Shown here piece by piece: positions 38,643 to 50,350 of a stretch of DNA of 64,000 nucleotides. The notes below the pieces were generated by a model. It ran no database searches, had not been told where the DNA came from, and saw nothing but the letters and a program-made list of their open reading frames with translations. Both the position numbers and the translations under genes were made by a program. The stretch's first letter is position 1. The number at the start of each line of letters is the position of its first letter. Origin of the DNA: Methylotenera versatilis 7 (lineage in GTDB: Bacteria > Pseudomonadota > Gammaproteobacteria > Burkholderiales > Methylophilaceae); contig NZ_JUGF01000003.1 in NCBI RefSeq assembly GCF_000799165.1, positions 1 through 64,000 of the forward strand, in the 5' to 3' direction.

Positions 38643-39982
38643 TGGTAACTGGTGCGAAAACTAGCGTAAATACAACAGCGAAAAAACCTGTGATGACTGA
38701 TTTAAAAGGTCAGACCTTACTCACTTTACGCTCATTAAATGAAGAAAATCCAGCTTCACTGGAAACTTACATCAAGCTTGGCGGTTATGCTCAACTTAAA
38801 AGAATCGTTACTGAAAAAGTAAAAGCAACCGATATTATTACGCAAATTAAAACCTCTAATTTACGTGGTCGTGGTGGTGCAGGTTTCCCCACAGGGCTTA
38901 AGTGGAGTTTTATGCCACGTTATTACGACGGCACCAAATACCTGGTTTGTAATACCGATGAAGGTGAGCCAGGAACATTTAAAGACCGCGACATTATTCG
39001 TTACAATCCGCACCAGTTGATTGAGGGTATGGCGATTGCCGCATATACATTGGGTGCGCGCGTTGGGTATAACTATATCCATGGCGAAATCTGGCAAGAT
39101 TACGATATTTTTGAAGCGGCGCTGCATGAAGCCAAAGCTGCGGGCTATTTAGGCGAAAATCTCTTTGGCAGCAACTTTAGTTTTGATTTGTACGCTGTGC
39201 ATGGATATGGGGCTTACATTTGCGGTGAAGAAACCGCATTGATCGAATCTATTGAAGGTAAAAAAGGCCAACCGCGCTTTAAGCCACCATTTCCAGCCAG
39301 TTATGGTGTATTCGGCAAGCCGACCAATGTCAATAACACAGAAAGTTATACCAGTATTCCTTGGATTTTGCAGCATGGAGGCCAAGCATTTGCCGATTTA
39401 GGTGTGCCTAATTCTGGCGGTACAAAATTATTTTCAATTTCTGGGCATGTGGAAAAGCCGGGCAATTATGAAGTGAAAATGGGGATGCCATTTGCTGATT
39501 TATTGGCATTGGCTGGCGGTATTTGGAAAGGTCGTCAATTAAAAGCGGTGATTCCAGGTGGTCCATCCACAGCAGTGATGACAGCAGAAATGGTTCAAAA
39601 CGCAACCATGGATTACGACGGATTAAGCAAGGCAGGATCTAGCTTGGGCGCAGGGTCGATGATTGTGATGGATGACACGACTTGCATGGTAAAAACGCTT
39701 AAGCGTTTATCTTATTTCTTTTATGAGGAAAGTTGCGGCCAATGCACACCTTGCCGCGAAGGTACTGGCTGGGTGTATCGCGTTATCAGTCGAATCGTTG
39801 ATGGCAAAGGCAAAATGGAAGATTTGGATTTGTTAACGGATGTGAGCAATAATATTTCTGGCCGTACGATTTGTGCGTTGGGTGATGCTGCTGCGACCCC
39901 TGTATTGAGCTTTATTAAACACTTCAGACCTGAATTTGAGTATTACATAACCCATGGTAAAAGCATGGTGGATGGAAGATAA
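38642..39982 (+). CDS. nuoF: NADH-quinone oxidoreductase subunit F
   Basis: 51-kDa subunit: binds NADH and FMN and carries 4Fe-4S cluster N3. The 446-residue protein has [14 protein letters not shown] (NADH/FMN glycine-rich motif), [25 protein letters not shown], and the cluster motif [12 protein letters not shown] with the distal Cys in [12 protein letters not shown]. The start used is GTG at 38642, overlapping nuoE. ATG at 38693 (MTDLKGQ) would drop 17 poorly conserved residues and is an alternative. Confidence 0.96.
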   Translation: MVTGAKTSVNTTAKKPVMTDLKGQTLLTLRSLNEENPASLETYIKLGGYAQLKRIVTEKVKATDIITQIKTSNLRGRGGAGFPTGLKWSFMPRYYDGTKYLVCNTDEGEPGTFKDRDIIRYNPHQLIEGMAIAAYTLGARVGYNYIHGEIWQDYDIFEAALHEAKAAGYLGENLFGSNFSFDLYAVHGYGAYICGEETALIESIEGKKGQPRFKPPFPASYGVFGKPTNVNNTESYTSIPWILQHGGQAFADLGVPNSGGTKLFSISGHVEKPGNYEVKMGMPFADLLALAGGIWKGRQLKAVIPGGPSTAVMTAEMVQNATMDYDGLSKAGSSLGAGSMIVMDDTTCMVKTLKRLSYFFYEESCGQCTPCREGTGWVYRVISRIVDGKGKMEDLDLLTDVSNNISGRTICALGDAAATPVLSFIKHFRPEFEYYITHGKSMVDGR

Positions 39983-39985
39983 CGT

Positions 39986-42430
39986 ATGTTACATATTGAA
40001 ATAGACGGCAAGCCACTAGAAGTCGAACACGGCAGCACAATTATCGATGCGGCTGATAAAGTCGGCATTGCGATTCCGCGTTTTTGTTATCACAAAAAAC
40101 TATCGGTAGCCGCTAACTGCCGCATGTGCCTAGTGCAGGTTGAAAAGTTTAATAAACCACTGCCAGCTTGTGCGACGCCAGTGGCGGACGGCATGAAGAT
40201 TTTCACGCGCAGTAAAGCAGCTGTTGAAGCGCAAAAAAGCGTCATGGAATTTTTGCTGATTAATCACCCATTAGATTGCCCAATTTGCGATCAAGGCGGT
40301 GAATGCGATTTGCAGGATATTGCAGTCGCTTATGGCGCTAGCGGTTCGCGTTATGCGGAAGAAAAACGCGTTGTTTTAAATAAAAATATTGGCCCGTTAA
40401 TCAGTACCGACATGACACGTTGCATTCAATGCACCCGTTGCGTCCGTTTCTTAAAAGAAGTTGGCGGTATGCAGGAGCTTGGTCTTGTTGGCCGTGGCGA
40501 ACATGCGGAAATTACTGCTTACGTGGATAAGTCGGTTAACTCCGAGTTAAGTGGCAATATCATTGATTTGTGTCCTGTCGGCGCATTAACCAACAAACCG
40601 TTCCGTTATTCAGCCCGTAGTTGGGAACTGACTCGTCGCCCCAGTATCGCACCGCATGATGGTTTGGGTTCGCACATTGAAGTGCATGTAAAAGATAACA
40701 AAGTCATGCGCGTACTGCCACGCGAAAAAGAAAGCATTAATGAATGCTGGTTATCTGATCGCGATCGCTATTCTTATGTTGGGTTAAACAGCCCTGACCG
40801 CTTAAAAGTGCCGATGATTAAGCACAATGGTACTTGGGTAGAAACTGATTGGAAAACAGCTTTAGAGTTTGCAGCTGGTCAAATCAAAGACATTACCAAT
40901 CAGCATGGAGCTGATTCACTGGGTGTATTGGCTTCGCCCAATAGCACGATGGAAGAAGGCTATTTAATCAAACAGTTAGCCAACGGTTTAGGTTGTGGCA
41001 ATGTGGATTATCGCTTGCGTCAAACCGATTTTAGGTTAGATGGCAAGCGCGTTGGTATTCCTTGGATGGGTTGCAATATCCAGGAAATTGAAGAGTTAGA
41101 TCGCATTCTGATTATCGGCTCTAATTTGCGCAATGAGCATCCATTATTAGCACAGCGTTTCCGTAAAGCGGTTGCCAATGGTGCGGAGTTATCGGTTGTG
41201 AGTCCGCTGGATAATGACCCATTAATGAAAGTTGCACACAAAGTGATTGTGCGTCCGAATGATATGGTGAATGTACTGGGTCAGATTTTAAAAGCCATGT
41301 CTGGCTTACAACGATTATCGCTTTGTCTGCCGCCTTCATTAAATGCGTTACTTGAAACTATTACGGTGCGCCCAAATACGCAAGCCATGGCTGAAAGTTT
41401 GGCAGGTTTAGCTGGGCCTGATGGATTGGTGGATTTAGTCGCTCCAAAAGTAGGGCTTTTCATCGGAAATATGGCGTTAAGTGATCCACGCTTTACCGAG
41501 ATGTATAGCATGATGGAAGCTATTGGCGGCATTTGCGGTGCCAAAGGTGGCATATTGCCGGCGGCTGCAAATAGCACGGGTATGCACTTCATGGGTGTGA
41601 TGCCAAATGCGACTGGCATGCACGCGCGTGCGATGCTGGAGGTGCCGCGTAAAGCTTATTTGCTATTGAATGTTGAGCCTGAACTGGATTGCCAGCATGC
41701 AGCTTTAGCTAAAGCTGCAATGGCGCAAGCGGAGTGTGTTGTTGCATTGACGGCGTATAAATCGGAAGCATTAGAAAATGCAGATGTGTTGTTGCCGATT
41801 GCACCGTTTACTGAAACCTCAGGCACGTTTATGAGTATGGAAGGGCGCGTGCAAAGCTTTTCTGCGGTGACTAAACCGCTTGCTGAATGTCGCCCAGCTT
41901 GGAAAGTTTTGCGTGTTTTGGCGAATACCTTAGGATTGGATGGCTTTGATTTTGACAGCAGCGAAGCCGTTAAAAACGCCATATTTAAAGGTGAAAAACC
42001 ATCAACTGTGGTGTGGCGCAACCTGAATAATAATTTAAAAGAATTAGTTGAAATTGAAGTGAATATCAAGTCGGATGGCTTGCAGCGCATTGGCGAAGTG
42101 CCACAATACGAGTCTGACCCAATAGTACGCCGCTCTGTGCCGCTTCAAAAAACCAAATATAACATCAGGCCAATGGCGCGTATGCGAGCAGAACAAATGG
42201 CCCAGTTGGACTTGGTTGAAGGTGACATTGTATTGGCTACACAGGATAAAGGTAGCGCAGTGTTGCAGGTGAAGCTGGATAATCATGTGGCAATGGGTTG
42301 CATACGGATTGCGGCATCACATGAACAAACTATAGGTTTGGGTGATTTAATGGGTGATATTACGATAGAAAAAACCAGCAAAGAACTTTATAAACCATAC
42401 GAAACCACCATGCTGAAAGTGGTGGCGTAA
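39986..42430 (+). CDS. nuoG: NADH-quinone oxidoreductase subunit G
   Basis: 75-kDa subunit, 814 residues. The N-terminal 2Fe-2S ferredoxin domain (Cys in [15 protein letters not shown], and PLPAC) is followed by [17 protein letters not shown] and then [10 protein letters not shown] with the distal CPVGAL, giving clusters N1b, N5 and N4. The molybdopterin-oxidoreductase-like part follows. At its start ([14 protein letters not shown]) the extra Cys-x2-Cys ligands of cluster N7 are absent, so N7 is not made. It overlaps nuoH by one base. Confidence 0.97.
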   Translation: MLHIEIDGKPLEVEHGSTIIDAADKVGIAIPRFCYHKKLSVAANCRMCLVQVEKFNKPLPACATPVADGMKIFTRSKAAVEAQKSVMEFLLINHPLDCPICDQGGECDLQDIAVAYGASGSRYAEEKRVVLNKNIGPLISTDMTRCIQCTRCVRFLKEVGGMQELGLVGRGEHAEITAYVDKSVNSELSGNIIDLCPVGALTNKPFRYSARSWELTRRPSIAPHDGLGSHIEVHVKDNKVMRVLPREKESINECWLSDRDRYSYVGLNSPDRLKVPMIKHNGTWVETDWKTALEFAAGQIKDITNQHGADSLGVLASPNSTMEEGYLIKQLANGLGCGNVDYRLRQTDFRLDGKRVGIPWMGCNIQEIEELDRILIIGSNLRNEHPLLAQRFRKAVANGAELSVVSPLDNDPLMKVAHKVIVRPNDMVNVLGQILKAMSGLQRLSLCLPPSLNALLETITVRPNTQAMAESLAGLAGPDGLVDLVAPKVGLFIGNMALSDPRFTEMYSMMEAIGGICGAKGGILPAAANSTGMHFMGVMPNATGMHARAMLEVPRKAYLLLNVEPELDCQHAALAKAAMAQAECVVALTAYKSEALENADVLLPIAPFTETSGTFMSMEGRVQSFSAVTKPLAECRPAWKVLRVLANTLGLDGFDFDSSEAVKNAIFKGEKPSTVVWRNLNNNLKELVEIEVNIKSDGLQRIGEVPQYESDPIVRRSVPLQKTKYNIRPMARMRAEQMAQLDLVEGDIVLATQDKGSAVLQVKLDNHVAMGCIRIAASHEQTIGLGDLMGDITIEKTSKELYKPYETTMLKVVA

Positions 42431-43458
42431 TGGATTTTCTGGCGAATTTATTTGGTAGCTATTGGCCGGCAGTTCAGTTAACAAGCTGGACCTTGATTAA
42501 GATTATCGCCATCGTATTGCCGTTAATGATTGCTATCGCATATTTAACCTTGGCTGAACGCAAAGTGATTGGTTTCATGCAAGTGCGTATTGGGCCGAAT
42601 CGAGTGGGTTATTTTGGCTTGTTACAACCACTGGCTGATGGGGTGAAGCTATTATTCAAAGAGATTATTCTACCCACGGCTTCAAATAAAACCTTGTTTT
42701 TACTCGGCCCAGTGTTAGCCATTGCACCGGCATTTGCCGCCTGGGCAGTCATTCCATTTGATGCTACCTTGGTTCTGGCGAATATTGATGCTGGGCTGCT
42801 GTATATTTTGGCGATGACTTCAGTCGCGGTTTATGGCGTGATTATCGCGGGTTGGGCATCTAACTCTAAGTATGCATTTTTAGGCAGCATGCGCTCTGTA
42901 GCGCAGATTGTGTCTTATGAGATTGCCATGGGTTTTGCGCTGGTAGGCGTTTTAATGTGCGCTAACTCGTTAAACTTAGGCAAAATTGTCATGGGGCAGG
43001 CGGGCGGTTTTTGGCACTGGTATTTCATCCCATTGTTTCCTTTATTTATTGTGTATTTTATTAGTGCTGTGGCTGAGACTAATCGCGCACCGTTTGACGT
43101 TGCCGAAGGCGAGTCAGAAATTGTTGCTGGTTTCCATGTGGAATATTCGGGCATGGCATTTGCTATCTTTTTCTTGGCGGAATATGCGAATATTTGGCTA
43201 GTCTGTGCGCTTGCCGCGACCATGTTTTTAGGCGGCTGGTTGTCACCTGTGCCATTTTTGCCGGATAGCATTTTATGGTTTTTAGCTAAAATGGGTGCGC
43301 TTGTATTCTTCTTTTTATGGTTTAGGGCAACGTTTCCGCGCTATCGCTATGACCAGATTATGCGTTTAGGCTGGAAAATATTTATCCCCATTACATTGGT
43401 GTGGATTATATTTGTAGGCGCAATGATGCAGACTTCATTGGGGTATTTATTCCACTAA
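42430..43458 (+). CDS. nuoH: NADH-quinone oxidoreductase subunit H
   Basis: Membrane subunit, 342 residues with eight helices, that lies at the junction to the peripheral arm and lines the quinone tunnel. Markers are [20 protein letters not shown] (about 47-66), [35 protein letters not shown] and [13 protein letters not shown]. One-base overlap with nuoG and 2 bases before nuoI. Confidence 0.97.
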   Translation: MDFLANLFGSYWPAVQLTSWTLIKIIAIVLPLMIAIAYLTLAERKVIGFMQVRIGPNRVGYFGLLQPLADGVKLLFKEIILPTASNKTLFLLGPVLAIAPAFAAWAVIPFDATLVLANIDAGLLYILAMTSVAVYGVIIAGWASNSKYAFLGSMRSVAQIVSYEIAMGFALVGVLMCANSLNLGKIVMGQAGGFWHWYFIPLFPLFIVYFISAVAETNRAPFDVAEGESEIVAGFHVEYSGMAFAIFFLAEYANIWLVCALAATMFLGGWLSPVPFLPDSILWFLAKMGALVFFFLWFRATFPRYRYDQIMRLGWKIFIPITLVWIIFVGAMMQTSLGYLFH

Positions 43459-43460
43459 TT

Positions 43461-43952
43461 ATGTTGAGACAAATCAAAAATACGCTGAGTAGTTTAATGC
43501 TGTGGGAGCTGCTAAAAGGCATGGCGCTCACAGGCCGTTACTTTTTTGCCCGCAAAATCACTATTCAATATCCCGAAGAGCGCACGCCACAATCCAATCG
43601 TTTTCGTGGTTTGCATGCATTACGCCGCTACCCAAATGGCGAGGAACGTTGTATTGCTTGTAAACTATGCGAGGCAGTTTGCCCTGCGCTGGCGATTACG
43701 ATTGAATCAGAGCAGCGTGAAGACAATACACGCCGTACCACGCGCTATGACATTGATTTAACCAAGTGTATTTTTTGCGGATTGTGTGAAGAATCTTGCC
43801 CGGTGGATAGTATTGTTGAAACGCGTGTGTTTGATTATCACGGAGAACAACGCGGTGATTTGCTCTACACCAAAGAGATGTTATTGGCGGTGGGCGATAA
43901 ACATGAAAAGCAAATTGCTGCAGACCGTCTGCAAGATAAAACTTTTAGGTAG
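43461..43952 (+). CDS. nuoI: NADH-quinone oxidoreductase subunit I
   Basis: Ferredoxin-like 23-kDa subunit carrying clusters N6a and N6b, 163 residues. The two ligand sets are [16 protein letters not shown] and [16 protein letters not shown]. The start at 43461 (MLRQIKNTL) is chosen because a longer frame from 43401 runs back inside nuoH and adds residues with no family similarity. Confidence 0.97.
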   Translation: MLRQIKNTLSSLMLWELLKGMALTGRYFFARKITIQYPEERTPQSNRFRGLHALRRYPNGEERCIACKLCEAVCPALAITIESEQREDNTRRTTRYDIDLTKCIFCGLCEESCPVDSIVETRVFDYHGEQRGDLLYTKEMLLAVGDKHEKQIAADRLQDKTFR

Positions 43953-43972
43953 TCTTTTTAAGATTAAAACTG

Positions 43973-44608
43973 ATGATATTTAACGATTTTATTTTTTACA
44001 CCTTAGCCGCAATTTTGCTGTTTGCAGGTATTCGCGTCATTACAACACGCAACCCTGTGTATGCTGCTTTGCATTTAGTGCTGGCGTTTTTTACTGCCGC
44101 CGGTATCTGGTTATTACTGGAGGCCGAGTTTTTAGCGATTGCCTTGGTACTGGTTTATGTCGGTGCGGTCATGGTGCTGTTTCTATTCGTGGTCATGATG
44201 CTGGATATTAATCTGGATAAACTGCGTGAAGGGTTTTGGGACTATTTGCCCATGGCCGGTACGATTGGTTTACTGATGGCGGTTGAAATGGTGATGATAC
44301 TAAGTGGCAAGTATTTTGCGCCCACTACAGTTGCCAGTAAGTCAGCAGATTACAGCAATACCGCAGAGTTGGGGCGTGTGCTGTATACCGATTATCTGTT
44401 GCCGTTTGAACTGGCATCGGTCGTGTTGTTGGTGGCGATTATTGCAGCAATTGTATTAACCTTGAGAGATCGTCAAGATAGTAAATCCATGAATCCAGCG
44501 GAACAAGTGCTAGTTAAAAAACAAGACAGATTACGTATTGTAAAAATGGATGCTGTGGTAGAAACGCCGTCAGTAGAAGACCCAAAAGCAGATAAGGAAA
44601 AATCATAA
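43973..44608 (+). CDS. nuoJ: NADH-quinone oxidoreductase subunit J
   Basis: Membrane subunit with five helices, 211 residues. The block starting [20 protein letters not shown] and ending in VMMLDI (about 60-85) is the family signature and includes the pi-bulge helix involved in proton coupling. The C-terminal 45 residues are polar and poorly conserved. It overlaps nuoK by one base. Confidence 0.95.
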   Translation: MIFNDFIFYTLAAILLFAGIRVITTRNPVYAALHLVLAFFTAAGIWLLLEAEFLAIALVLVYVGAVMVLFLFVVMMLDINLDKLREGFWDYLPMAGTIGLLMAVEMVMILSGKYFAPTTVASKSADYSNTAELGRVLYTDYLLPFELASVVLLVAIIAAIVLTLRDRQDSKSMNPAEQVLVKKQDRLRIVKMDAVVETPSVEDPKADKEKS

Positions 44609-44928
44609 TGGCTGCTTTATCATCAGTTGGCTTATCACATTATCTTGTTCTAGGTGCGTTGCTGTTTACCATTAGTGTGATTGGTATTTTTTTAAATCGT
44701 AAAAATGTGATTATCTTACTGATGGCGATTGAATTGATGTTGCTAGCGGTTAACCTGAATTTTATTGCGTTTTCACATTATTTAAATGACATTGCTGGCC
44801 AAGTGTTTGTGTTTTTCATACTGACAGTGGCAGCAGCAGAGTCCGCAATTGGTTTAGCTATTTTAGTCGTTATTTTCAGAAATTTACGCACGATTAACGT
44901 GGATGATTTGGACTCTTTAAAAGGTTAA
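44608..44928 (+). CDS. nuoK: NADH-quinone oxidoreductase subunit K
   Basis: Small membrane subunit, 106 residues with three helices. The conserved acidic residues of the proton path are visible in [16 protein letters not shown] and [16 protein letters not shown]. Starts at the ATG overlapping the nuoJ stop. The 93-base gap to nuoL is the longest within the operon. It contains a repeated TAAAAATTAAAC (twice near 44986-45009) and no obvious terminator. Confidence 0.96.
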   Translation: MAALSSVGLSHYLVLGALLFTISVIGIFLNRKNVIILLMAIELMLLAVNLNFIAFSHYLNDIAGQVFVFFILTVAAAESAIGLAILVVIFRNLRTINVDDLDSLKG

Positions 44929-45021
44929 CTGGCTGAGATTAAGCATCTTTAAATTCATAGCATCAGAATCATAAAATAAATCGATAAAAATTAAACACTT
45001 AAAAATTAAACCTCTATAAAA

Positions 45022-47046
45022 ATGACACTGCCACAAATTTCCTTACTAATCGTTTTGCTGCCCTTAATTGCTGCGGCTATTGTGGGCTTGTGGGGTCGTC
45101 ATTTACCGCGCGCCAGTGCCCATTGGTTAACTATCGCAGGTGTCGGTGCCGCGTTTGTTTTATCTGTGATTGTTTTTAAAGCAACACTCAACGGCTATAC
45201 CGCGAATTACAATTTATATACGTGGCTCACATCGGGCGATATTCAATTCAATGTTGGATTTTTGATTGATAATTTAACTGCCATGATGATGGTCGTCGTG
45301 ACGTTCGTATCGCTGATGGTGCATGTGTACACCATCGGATATATGAGTGAAGACCCGGGTTACAGTCGCTTTTTTAGCTATATTTCGTTGTTTACTTTTG
45401 CCATGTTAATGCTGGTGATGAGCAACAACTTCATGCAGTTGTTTTTCGGCTGGGAAGCAGTTGGATTGGTTTCCTATTTATTAATTGGTTTTTGGTATAA
45501 GCGCCCAACGGCTATTTATGCCAACTTGAAGGCGTTTTTGGTCAATCGCGTAGGCGATTTTGGCTTTTTGCTGGGCATCGGTATGGTGCTTTATTACACA
45601 GGGAGTCTGGATTATGCAACTGTGTTTCAAACAGCACCTGCTTTAGCAGATGTGCAAGTGACGCTGATTCCAAACGTGTCTTGGTCGCTGATGACAGTGG
45701 CCTGCATTTTGCTATTTATCGGCGCAATGGGTAAATCAGCGCAAGTTCCACTGCATGTATGGTTGCCAGACTCAATGGAAGGCCCAACACCGATTTCTGC
45801 ACTGATTCACGCGGCAACCATGGTAACAGCGGGTATTTTCATGGTGGCACGTATGTCGCCTTTATTTGAATTATCAACCACTGCGCTATCATTCGTGATG
45901 ATTATCGGTGCGATTACTGCATTGTTCATGGGTTTTCTTGGCATTATCCAGAATGATATCAAGCGTGTAGTTGCTTACTCAACTTTATCGCAACTGGGTT
46001 ATATGACGGTTGCTTTAGGCGCATCGGCTTATTCAGTGGCTATTTTTCACTTGATGACACATGCATTTTTCAAAGCTTTACTGTTTTTGGCAGCAGGCTC
46101 AGTGATTATGGGCATGCATCATGACCAAGATATCCGCAATATGGGTAATCTAAAGAAATACATGCCTGTCACTTGGATTACTTCATTGGTTGGCTCGCTG
46201 GCATTAATCGGCACACCGTTTTTTGCAGGGTTCTATTCAAAAGACAGCATTATTGAAGCGGTTGCTTTATCCAATATCACAGGCAGTGGTTTTGCCTATT
46301 TTGCCATATTGGCCGGCGTGTTTGTCACGGCATTCTATTCATTCAGGCTGTATTTCCTGGTGTTTCATGGTAAAGAAAAGTGGCGTAAAACCAGTCATAG
46401 CCATGATCATGTACACGCGGCTGACGAACATCACCACGGTTTAAGTCCACAGGACGACCCACATGAGCCAGGTTGGGTGGTGAAGCTGCCACTTATATTA
46501 TTAGCAATTCCTTCATTAATCATAGGGTACATTGCAATAGAGCCGATGCTGTTTGGTGAGTTTTTTAGCGGCGTGATTTTTGTTAATGATGAAGTCCATC
46601 CTGCAATGGCGCATTTAACACATCATTACCATGAAATATTGCATTCGCCTGCTGGTATGGCATTGCATGGCTTTATGACCTTACCCTTTATGTTAGCTGC
46701 GTTTGGTGTATTGCTGGCTTGGTTCTTTTATATGAAGCGACCAGATATTCCTGCTGCTATTCAGAAGAAATTTAGTCTGATTAATCAAATTTTAGAAAAT
46801 AAATATGGTTTTGATGCATTTAATGAGCGTTTTTTTGCAGGTGGTGCGCGTTCACTTGGTGAAAAGTTGTGGAAGATTGGCGATATCCAATTGATAGACG
46901 GCGCAATGGTGAATGGCACCGCGCGCTTAATTGGACGCATCTCTGGCAAAGTTCGGCATTTACAATCTGGTCTTATCTATCACTATGCCTTTGCCATGAT
47001 TATTGGTGTATTTTTGTTCTTAACCTTTTTTATCAAAATCAATTAA
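45022..47046 (+). CDS. nuoL: NADH-quinone oxidoreductase subunit L
   Basis: Large antiporter-like membrane subunit, 674 residues. Key features are the helix with FGWEAVGLVSYLLIGFW (proton-path Glu), GKSAQVPLHVWLPDSMEGPTP and HAATMVTAGIFMVAR. The long amphipathic C-terminal helix (HL) lies after about residue 510 and is followed by a final membrane helix. A His-rich loop HSHDHVHAADEHHHG near 457-471 is notable. The stop directly abuts the nuoM start. Confidence 0.96.
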   Translation: MTLPQISLLIVLLPLIAAAIVGLWGRHLPRASAHWLTIAGVGAAFVLSVIVFKATLNGYTANYNLYTWLTSGDIQFNVGFLIDNLTAMMMVVVTFVSLMVHVYTIGYMSEDPGYSRFFSYISLFTFAMLMLVMSNNFMQLFFGWEAVGLVSYLLIGFWYKRPTAIYANLKAFLVNRVGDFGFLLGIGMVLYYTGSLDYATVFQTAPALADVQVTLIPNVSWSLMTVACILLFIGAMGKSAQVPLHVWLPDSMEGPTPISALIHAATMVTAGIFMVARMSPLFELSTTALSFVMIIGAITALFMGFLGIIQNDIKRVVAYSTLSQLGYMTVALGASAYSVAIFHLMTHAFFKALLFLAAGSVIMGMHHDQDIRNMGNLKKYMPVTWITSLVGSLALIGTPFFAGFYSKDSIIEAVALSNITGSGFAYFAILAGVFVTAFYSFRLYFLVFHGKEKWRKTSHSHDHVHAADEHHHGLSPQDDPHEPGWVVKLPLILLAIPSLIIGYIAIEPMLFGEFFSGVIFVNDEVHPAMAHLTHHYHEILHSPAGMALHGFMTLPFMLAAFGVLLAWFFYMKRPDIPAAIQKKFSLINQILENKYGFDAFNERFFAGGARSLGEKLWKIGDIQLIDGAMVNGTARLIGRISGKVRHLQSGLIYHYAFAMIIGVFLFLTFFIKIN

Positions 47047-48555
47047 ATGTCACAAGCCAATATATTCAGTCAGTATGTGCTCAGTTCGTCCATTTGGATG
47101 CCAATATTGGCGGGTGTTGTGGTATTGCTTTTGGGCAGCGATAACAAACCCAATTTCACGCGCTGGCTTGCGTTAGCAGGTGGTCTGTTAGCGTTTGTCG
47201 TGACTTTTCCACTTTATACGCAATTTAATTATGCAGATGGTGGCTTTCAGTTCCAAGAAATGGCGCGCTGGATTCCTGCTTTTAATGTGAATTATCATTT
47301 AGGCGTAGATGGTATTGCCGCACCTTTGATATTGCTGACAAGCTTCACAACGGTGATTGTAGTTATTGCTGCTTGGGAAGTGATTACCAAAAATATTGCA
47401 CAGTATATGGCAGCATTTTTGATTATGAGCGGCTTGATGATTGGCGTGTTTAGTGCGTTGGATGGTTTGCTCTACTATGTGTTTTGGGAGGCGATGCTGA
47501 TCCCGATGTTTTTGGTTATTGGTATTTGGGGTGGCGAAAATCGGGTTTACGCGACGATTAAGTTCTTCCTTTACACGTTACTTGGCTCCTTGCTGATGTT
47601 GGTGGCGTTTATCTATCTCTATCATCAAACGGGTAGTTTTGAGATTGCTGATTACTATCAACTGCCTTTGCCGTTGAACGCACAAATACTTATTTTTATG
47701 GCGTTCTTTATGGCATTTGCGGTAAAAATACCGATGTGGCCAGTGCATACCTGGTTGCCAGATGCGCACGTTGAAGCACCCACTGGCGGTTCTGTGATAT
47801 TGGCCGCGATTATGCTAAAGCTGGGCGGATACAGCTTTTTACGCTTTGCTATGCCAATTGCACCTGATGCAGCACATTATTTATCTGGCTTTATGATTAC
47901 CTTGTCGCTAATAGCGATTGTGTATATCGCTTTAGTTGCCTTAGTGCAAAAAGACATGAAAAAGTTAATTGCCTATTCATCCATTTCACATATGGGTTTT
48001 GTGACATTAGGTTTCTTCTTATTCAGTCAGTTAGGTTTAGAAGGCGCAATCGTACAAATGATTTCACACGGCTTTATTTCCGCCGCCATGTTCTTATGTG
48101 TGGGTGTGTTGTATGACCGCATGCATAGCCGTCAAATCGCCGATTATGGCGGAGTAGTGAATACCATGCCTGTTTTTGCGTCATTTGCAGTATTGTTTGC
48201 CATGGCTAATAGCGGCCTGCCAGGTACCTCGGGTTTTGTAGGGGAATTTATGGTGATTCTAGCCGCAGTTAAATACAATTTCTGGGTTGGATTCTTAGCC
48301 GCTACTACGCTGATATTTGGTGCTGCGTATAGTTTGTGGATGGTTAAGCGTGTCTTTTATGGCGATATTGCAAATAAGCATGTCGCTGAGTTAAAAGATT
48401 TAAACAAACGTGAATTATTCATATTAACAATATTAGCGTTGATGGTTATCGGATTTGGCGTGTATCCACAACCGATTACTGAATTTACACATGCTACCGC
48501 TGCACAATTTTTGAATCATATGGCAATCAGTAAGTTGCCAGTTGCTGGGCTTTAA
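47047..48555 (+). CDS. nuoM: NADH-quinone oxidoreductase subunit M
   Basis: Antiporter-like membrane subunit, 502 residues with about 14 helices. Markers are YYVFWEAMLIPMFLVIGIWG (Glu of the proton channel), FAVKIPMWPVHTWLPDAHVE and SSISHMGFVTLG. The start follows the nuoL stop with no gap and nuoN follows after 13 bases. Confidence 0.97.
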   Translation: MSQANIFSQYVLSSSIWMPILAGVVVLLLGSDNKPNFTRWLALAGGLLAFVVTFPLYTQFNYADGGFQFQEMARWIPAFNVNYHLGVDGIAAPLILLTSFTTVIVVIAAWEVITKNIAQYMAAFLIMSGLMIGVFSALDGLLYYVFWEAMLIPMFLVIGIWGGENRVYATIKFFLYTLLGSLLMLVAFIYLYHQTGSFEIADYYQLPLPLNAQILIFMAFFMAFAVKIPMWPVHTWLPDAHVEAPTGGSVILAAIMLKLGGYSFLRFAMPIAPDAAHYLSGFMITLSLIAIVYIALVALVQKDMKKLIAYSSISHMGFVTLGFFLFSQLGLEGAIVQMISHGFISAAMFLCVGVLYDRMHSRQIADYGGVVNTMPVFASFAVLFAMANSGLPGTSGFVGEFMVILAAVKYNFWVGFLAATTLIFGAAYSLWMVKRVFYGDIANKHVAELKDLNKRELFILTILALMVIGFGVYPQPITEFTHATAAQFLNHMAISKLPVAGL

Positions 48556-48568
48556 TCTAGGCTAAACC

Positions 48569-50017
48569 ATGGAATATATTAAGACAGACCTTATTACAGC
48601 TTTGCCCGAACTTACCGTGCTATTTATGGCAATGTTTATTTTGCTGCTGGATTTATTTATTAAACCCAAAAATCGTATTGTTATTTACGGCTTGGCGCAA
48701 TTTACGCTTTTAGCGGCAGCTTATTTTACCGTCGTTACCTACAATCCTTCGGTCGGTTATGCGTTTTCCAATATGTTTGTGGATGACCCTCTGGCCGATA
48801 TCCTAAAACTCATGACGTTTTTGGGGACATCAATGATGCTGGTGTATACGCGTCAATACATGCAGCAACGCGGTATGTTCAGAGGTGAGTATTATGCCAT
48901 GGTGCTGTTTGCACTGTTGGGCATGATGATCATGATTTCAGGACAAAGTTTGCTGACTATTTATATGGGCTTAGAGCTGCTTTCTCTTTGCTTGTATTCG
49001 TTGGTTGCGTTTGATCGCGATAATGCGCGCGCAACAGAAGCGGCAATGAAATATTTTGTATTGGGTGCGTTAGCTTCAGGTATGTTGCTATATGGCATGA
49101 GTATGATTTATGGCATGACAGGCAGTTTAAACGTCGCTGAAATCAGCAGTGCATTATTGGAAATGAACACTAAAAATCCTGTGCTGATTTTAGGCTTGGT
49201 GTTTGTTGTGGCTGGCTTGGCATTTAAATTTGGAGCTGTGCCTTTTCAAATGTGGGTGCCAGATGTGTATCAGGGCGCACCGACTTCAATTACGCTGCTA
49301 ATCGGCTCTGTGCCTAAGTTCGCCGCTTTTGCAATTACCATACGCTTGCTTGCACAAGGGCTACAGCCTCTGGCAGTCGATTGGCAAGATATGCTGCTGA
49401 TTATGGCGGTGTTATCCATTGCAATTGGTAATATCACTGCGATCGCGCAAACTAATTTAAAACGCATGCTGGCATATTCAACGATTTCACACGTTGGTTT
49501 TTTGCTGTTCGGATTCATGAGCGCAAATTTAAACGGTTTTGCTTCAAGTATGTTTTATATCAGCGCTTATGTATTAATGACGCTGGCAGGTTTTGGCATG
49601 ATATTGTTATTAAGTCGCCAAGGTTTTGAGGCTGAGAATTTAGATGACTTAAAAGGTCTTAATCAACGTAGCCCGTGGGCGGCTTTTTTGATGTTAATCA
49701 CCATGTTCAGCATGGCAGGCGTGCCGCCGACACTGGGCTTTTATGCCAAATTTACGGTATTACAAGCAGCACTTCAGGCAGGGTTTATATGGGCCGTCGT
49801 TTTTGCTGTAGTCATGGCTGCTATAGGTGCTTTCTACTATCTACGCGTTGTAAAGCTTATGTATTTTGATGCACCGAAAGATAATGCACGCATTAGCGCA
49901 CCGGTCGATATGCAATTGGTGTTAAGCATTAATGCGGCCGCTTTGCTATTGCTCGGCATCATGCCGCAAACGCTTATGCAGATTTGCGGTGTAGCGATAG
50001 TAATCAGCCTGCAATAA
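48569..50017 (+). CDS. nuoN: NADH-quinone oxidoreductase subunit N
   Basis: Third antiporter-like subunit, 482 residues. Visible signatures are YMGLELLSLCLYSLVAFDRD (channel Glu), AFKFGAVPFQMWVPDVYQGAPT, AYSTISHVGFLLFGF and a C-terminal LLGIMPQTLMQ. It closes the nuoA-N set, which is complete in this window. Confidence 0.97.
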   Translation: MEYIKTDLITALPELTVLFMAMFILLLDLFIKPKNRIVIYGLAQFTLLAAAYFTVVTYNPSVGYAFSNMFVDDPLADILKLMTFLGTSMMLVYTRQYMQQRGMFRGEYYAMVLFALLGMMIMISGQSLLTIYMGLELLSLCLYSLVAFDRDNARATEAAMKYFVLGALASGMLLYGMSMIYGMTGSLNVAEISSALLEMNTKNPVLILGLVFVVAGLAFKFGAVPFQMWVPDVYQGAPTSITLLIGSVPKFAAFAITIRLLAQGLQPLAVDWQDMLLIMAVLSIAIGNITAIAQTNLKRMLAYSTISHVGFLLFGFMSANLNGFASSMFYISAYVLMTLAGFGMILLLSRQGFEAENLDDLKGLNQRSPWAAFLMLITMFSMAGVPPTLGFYAKFTVLQAALQAGFIWAVVFAVVMAAIGAFYYLRVVKLMYFDAPKDNARISAPVDMQLVLSINAAALLLLGIMPQTLMQICGVAIVISLQ

Positions 50018-50062
50018 ATAGTCACTTTCAATCGTTAAATCTAGAGCTAAATCAATTTACTC

Positions 50063-50350
50063 ATGACACAAATTATTATTCTATTATTAGCATTTGTTGC
50101 GGCTAATTTACCTTGGTTTTCCAATAAGTTATTTTATGTTCTTCCATTAAGATCAAATAATAAGAACTTAGCATGGTGCTTATTGGAACTGATTGTTTTA
50201 TATCTGGTAGTTGGCGCAATTGGATTCTACGCAGAACATGCGACTCTAGGACAGGTTTCAGCGCAAGGCTGGGAGTTTTATACAGTCACTTTTAGCTTGT
50301 TCTTAGTATTTGCATTCCCTGGATTTATTTATAAGATGTTGTGGAAATAA
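50063..50350 (+). CDS. DUF2818 family membrane protein, nuo-linked
   Basis: A 95-residue protein with three predicted membrane helices (about 2-20, 38-56 and 68-90) and a WFSNKLFYVLPL loop. The pattern agrees with DUF2818, a small family I recall directly after nuoN in betaproteobacteria. No function is established to my knowledge. Position 45 bases after nuoN and just before the operon terminator suggests co-transcription and a possible accessory or assembly role for complex I. That role is inference. Confidence 0.8.
   Translation: MTQIIILLLAFVAANLPWFSNKLFYVLPLRSNNKNLAWCLLELIVLYLVVGAIGFYAEHATLGQVSAQGWEFYTVTFSLFLVFAFPGFIYKMLWK

Noticed and set aside
43401-43460. Upstream extension of nuoI
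   Set aside because: It runs in another frame inside the end of nuoH and has no similarity to NuoI N-termini.
44986-45009. Repeated TAAAAATTAAAC before nuoL
   Set aside because: Two short AT-rich copies without symmetry; probably chance in an AT-rich spacer.
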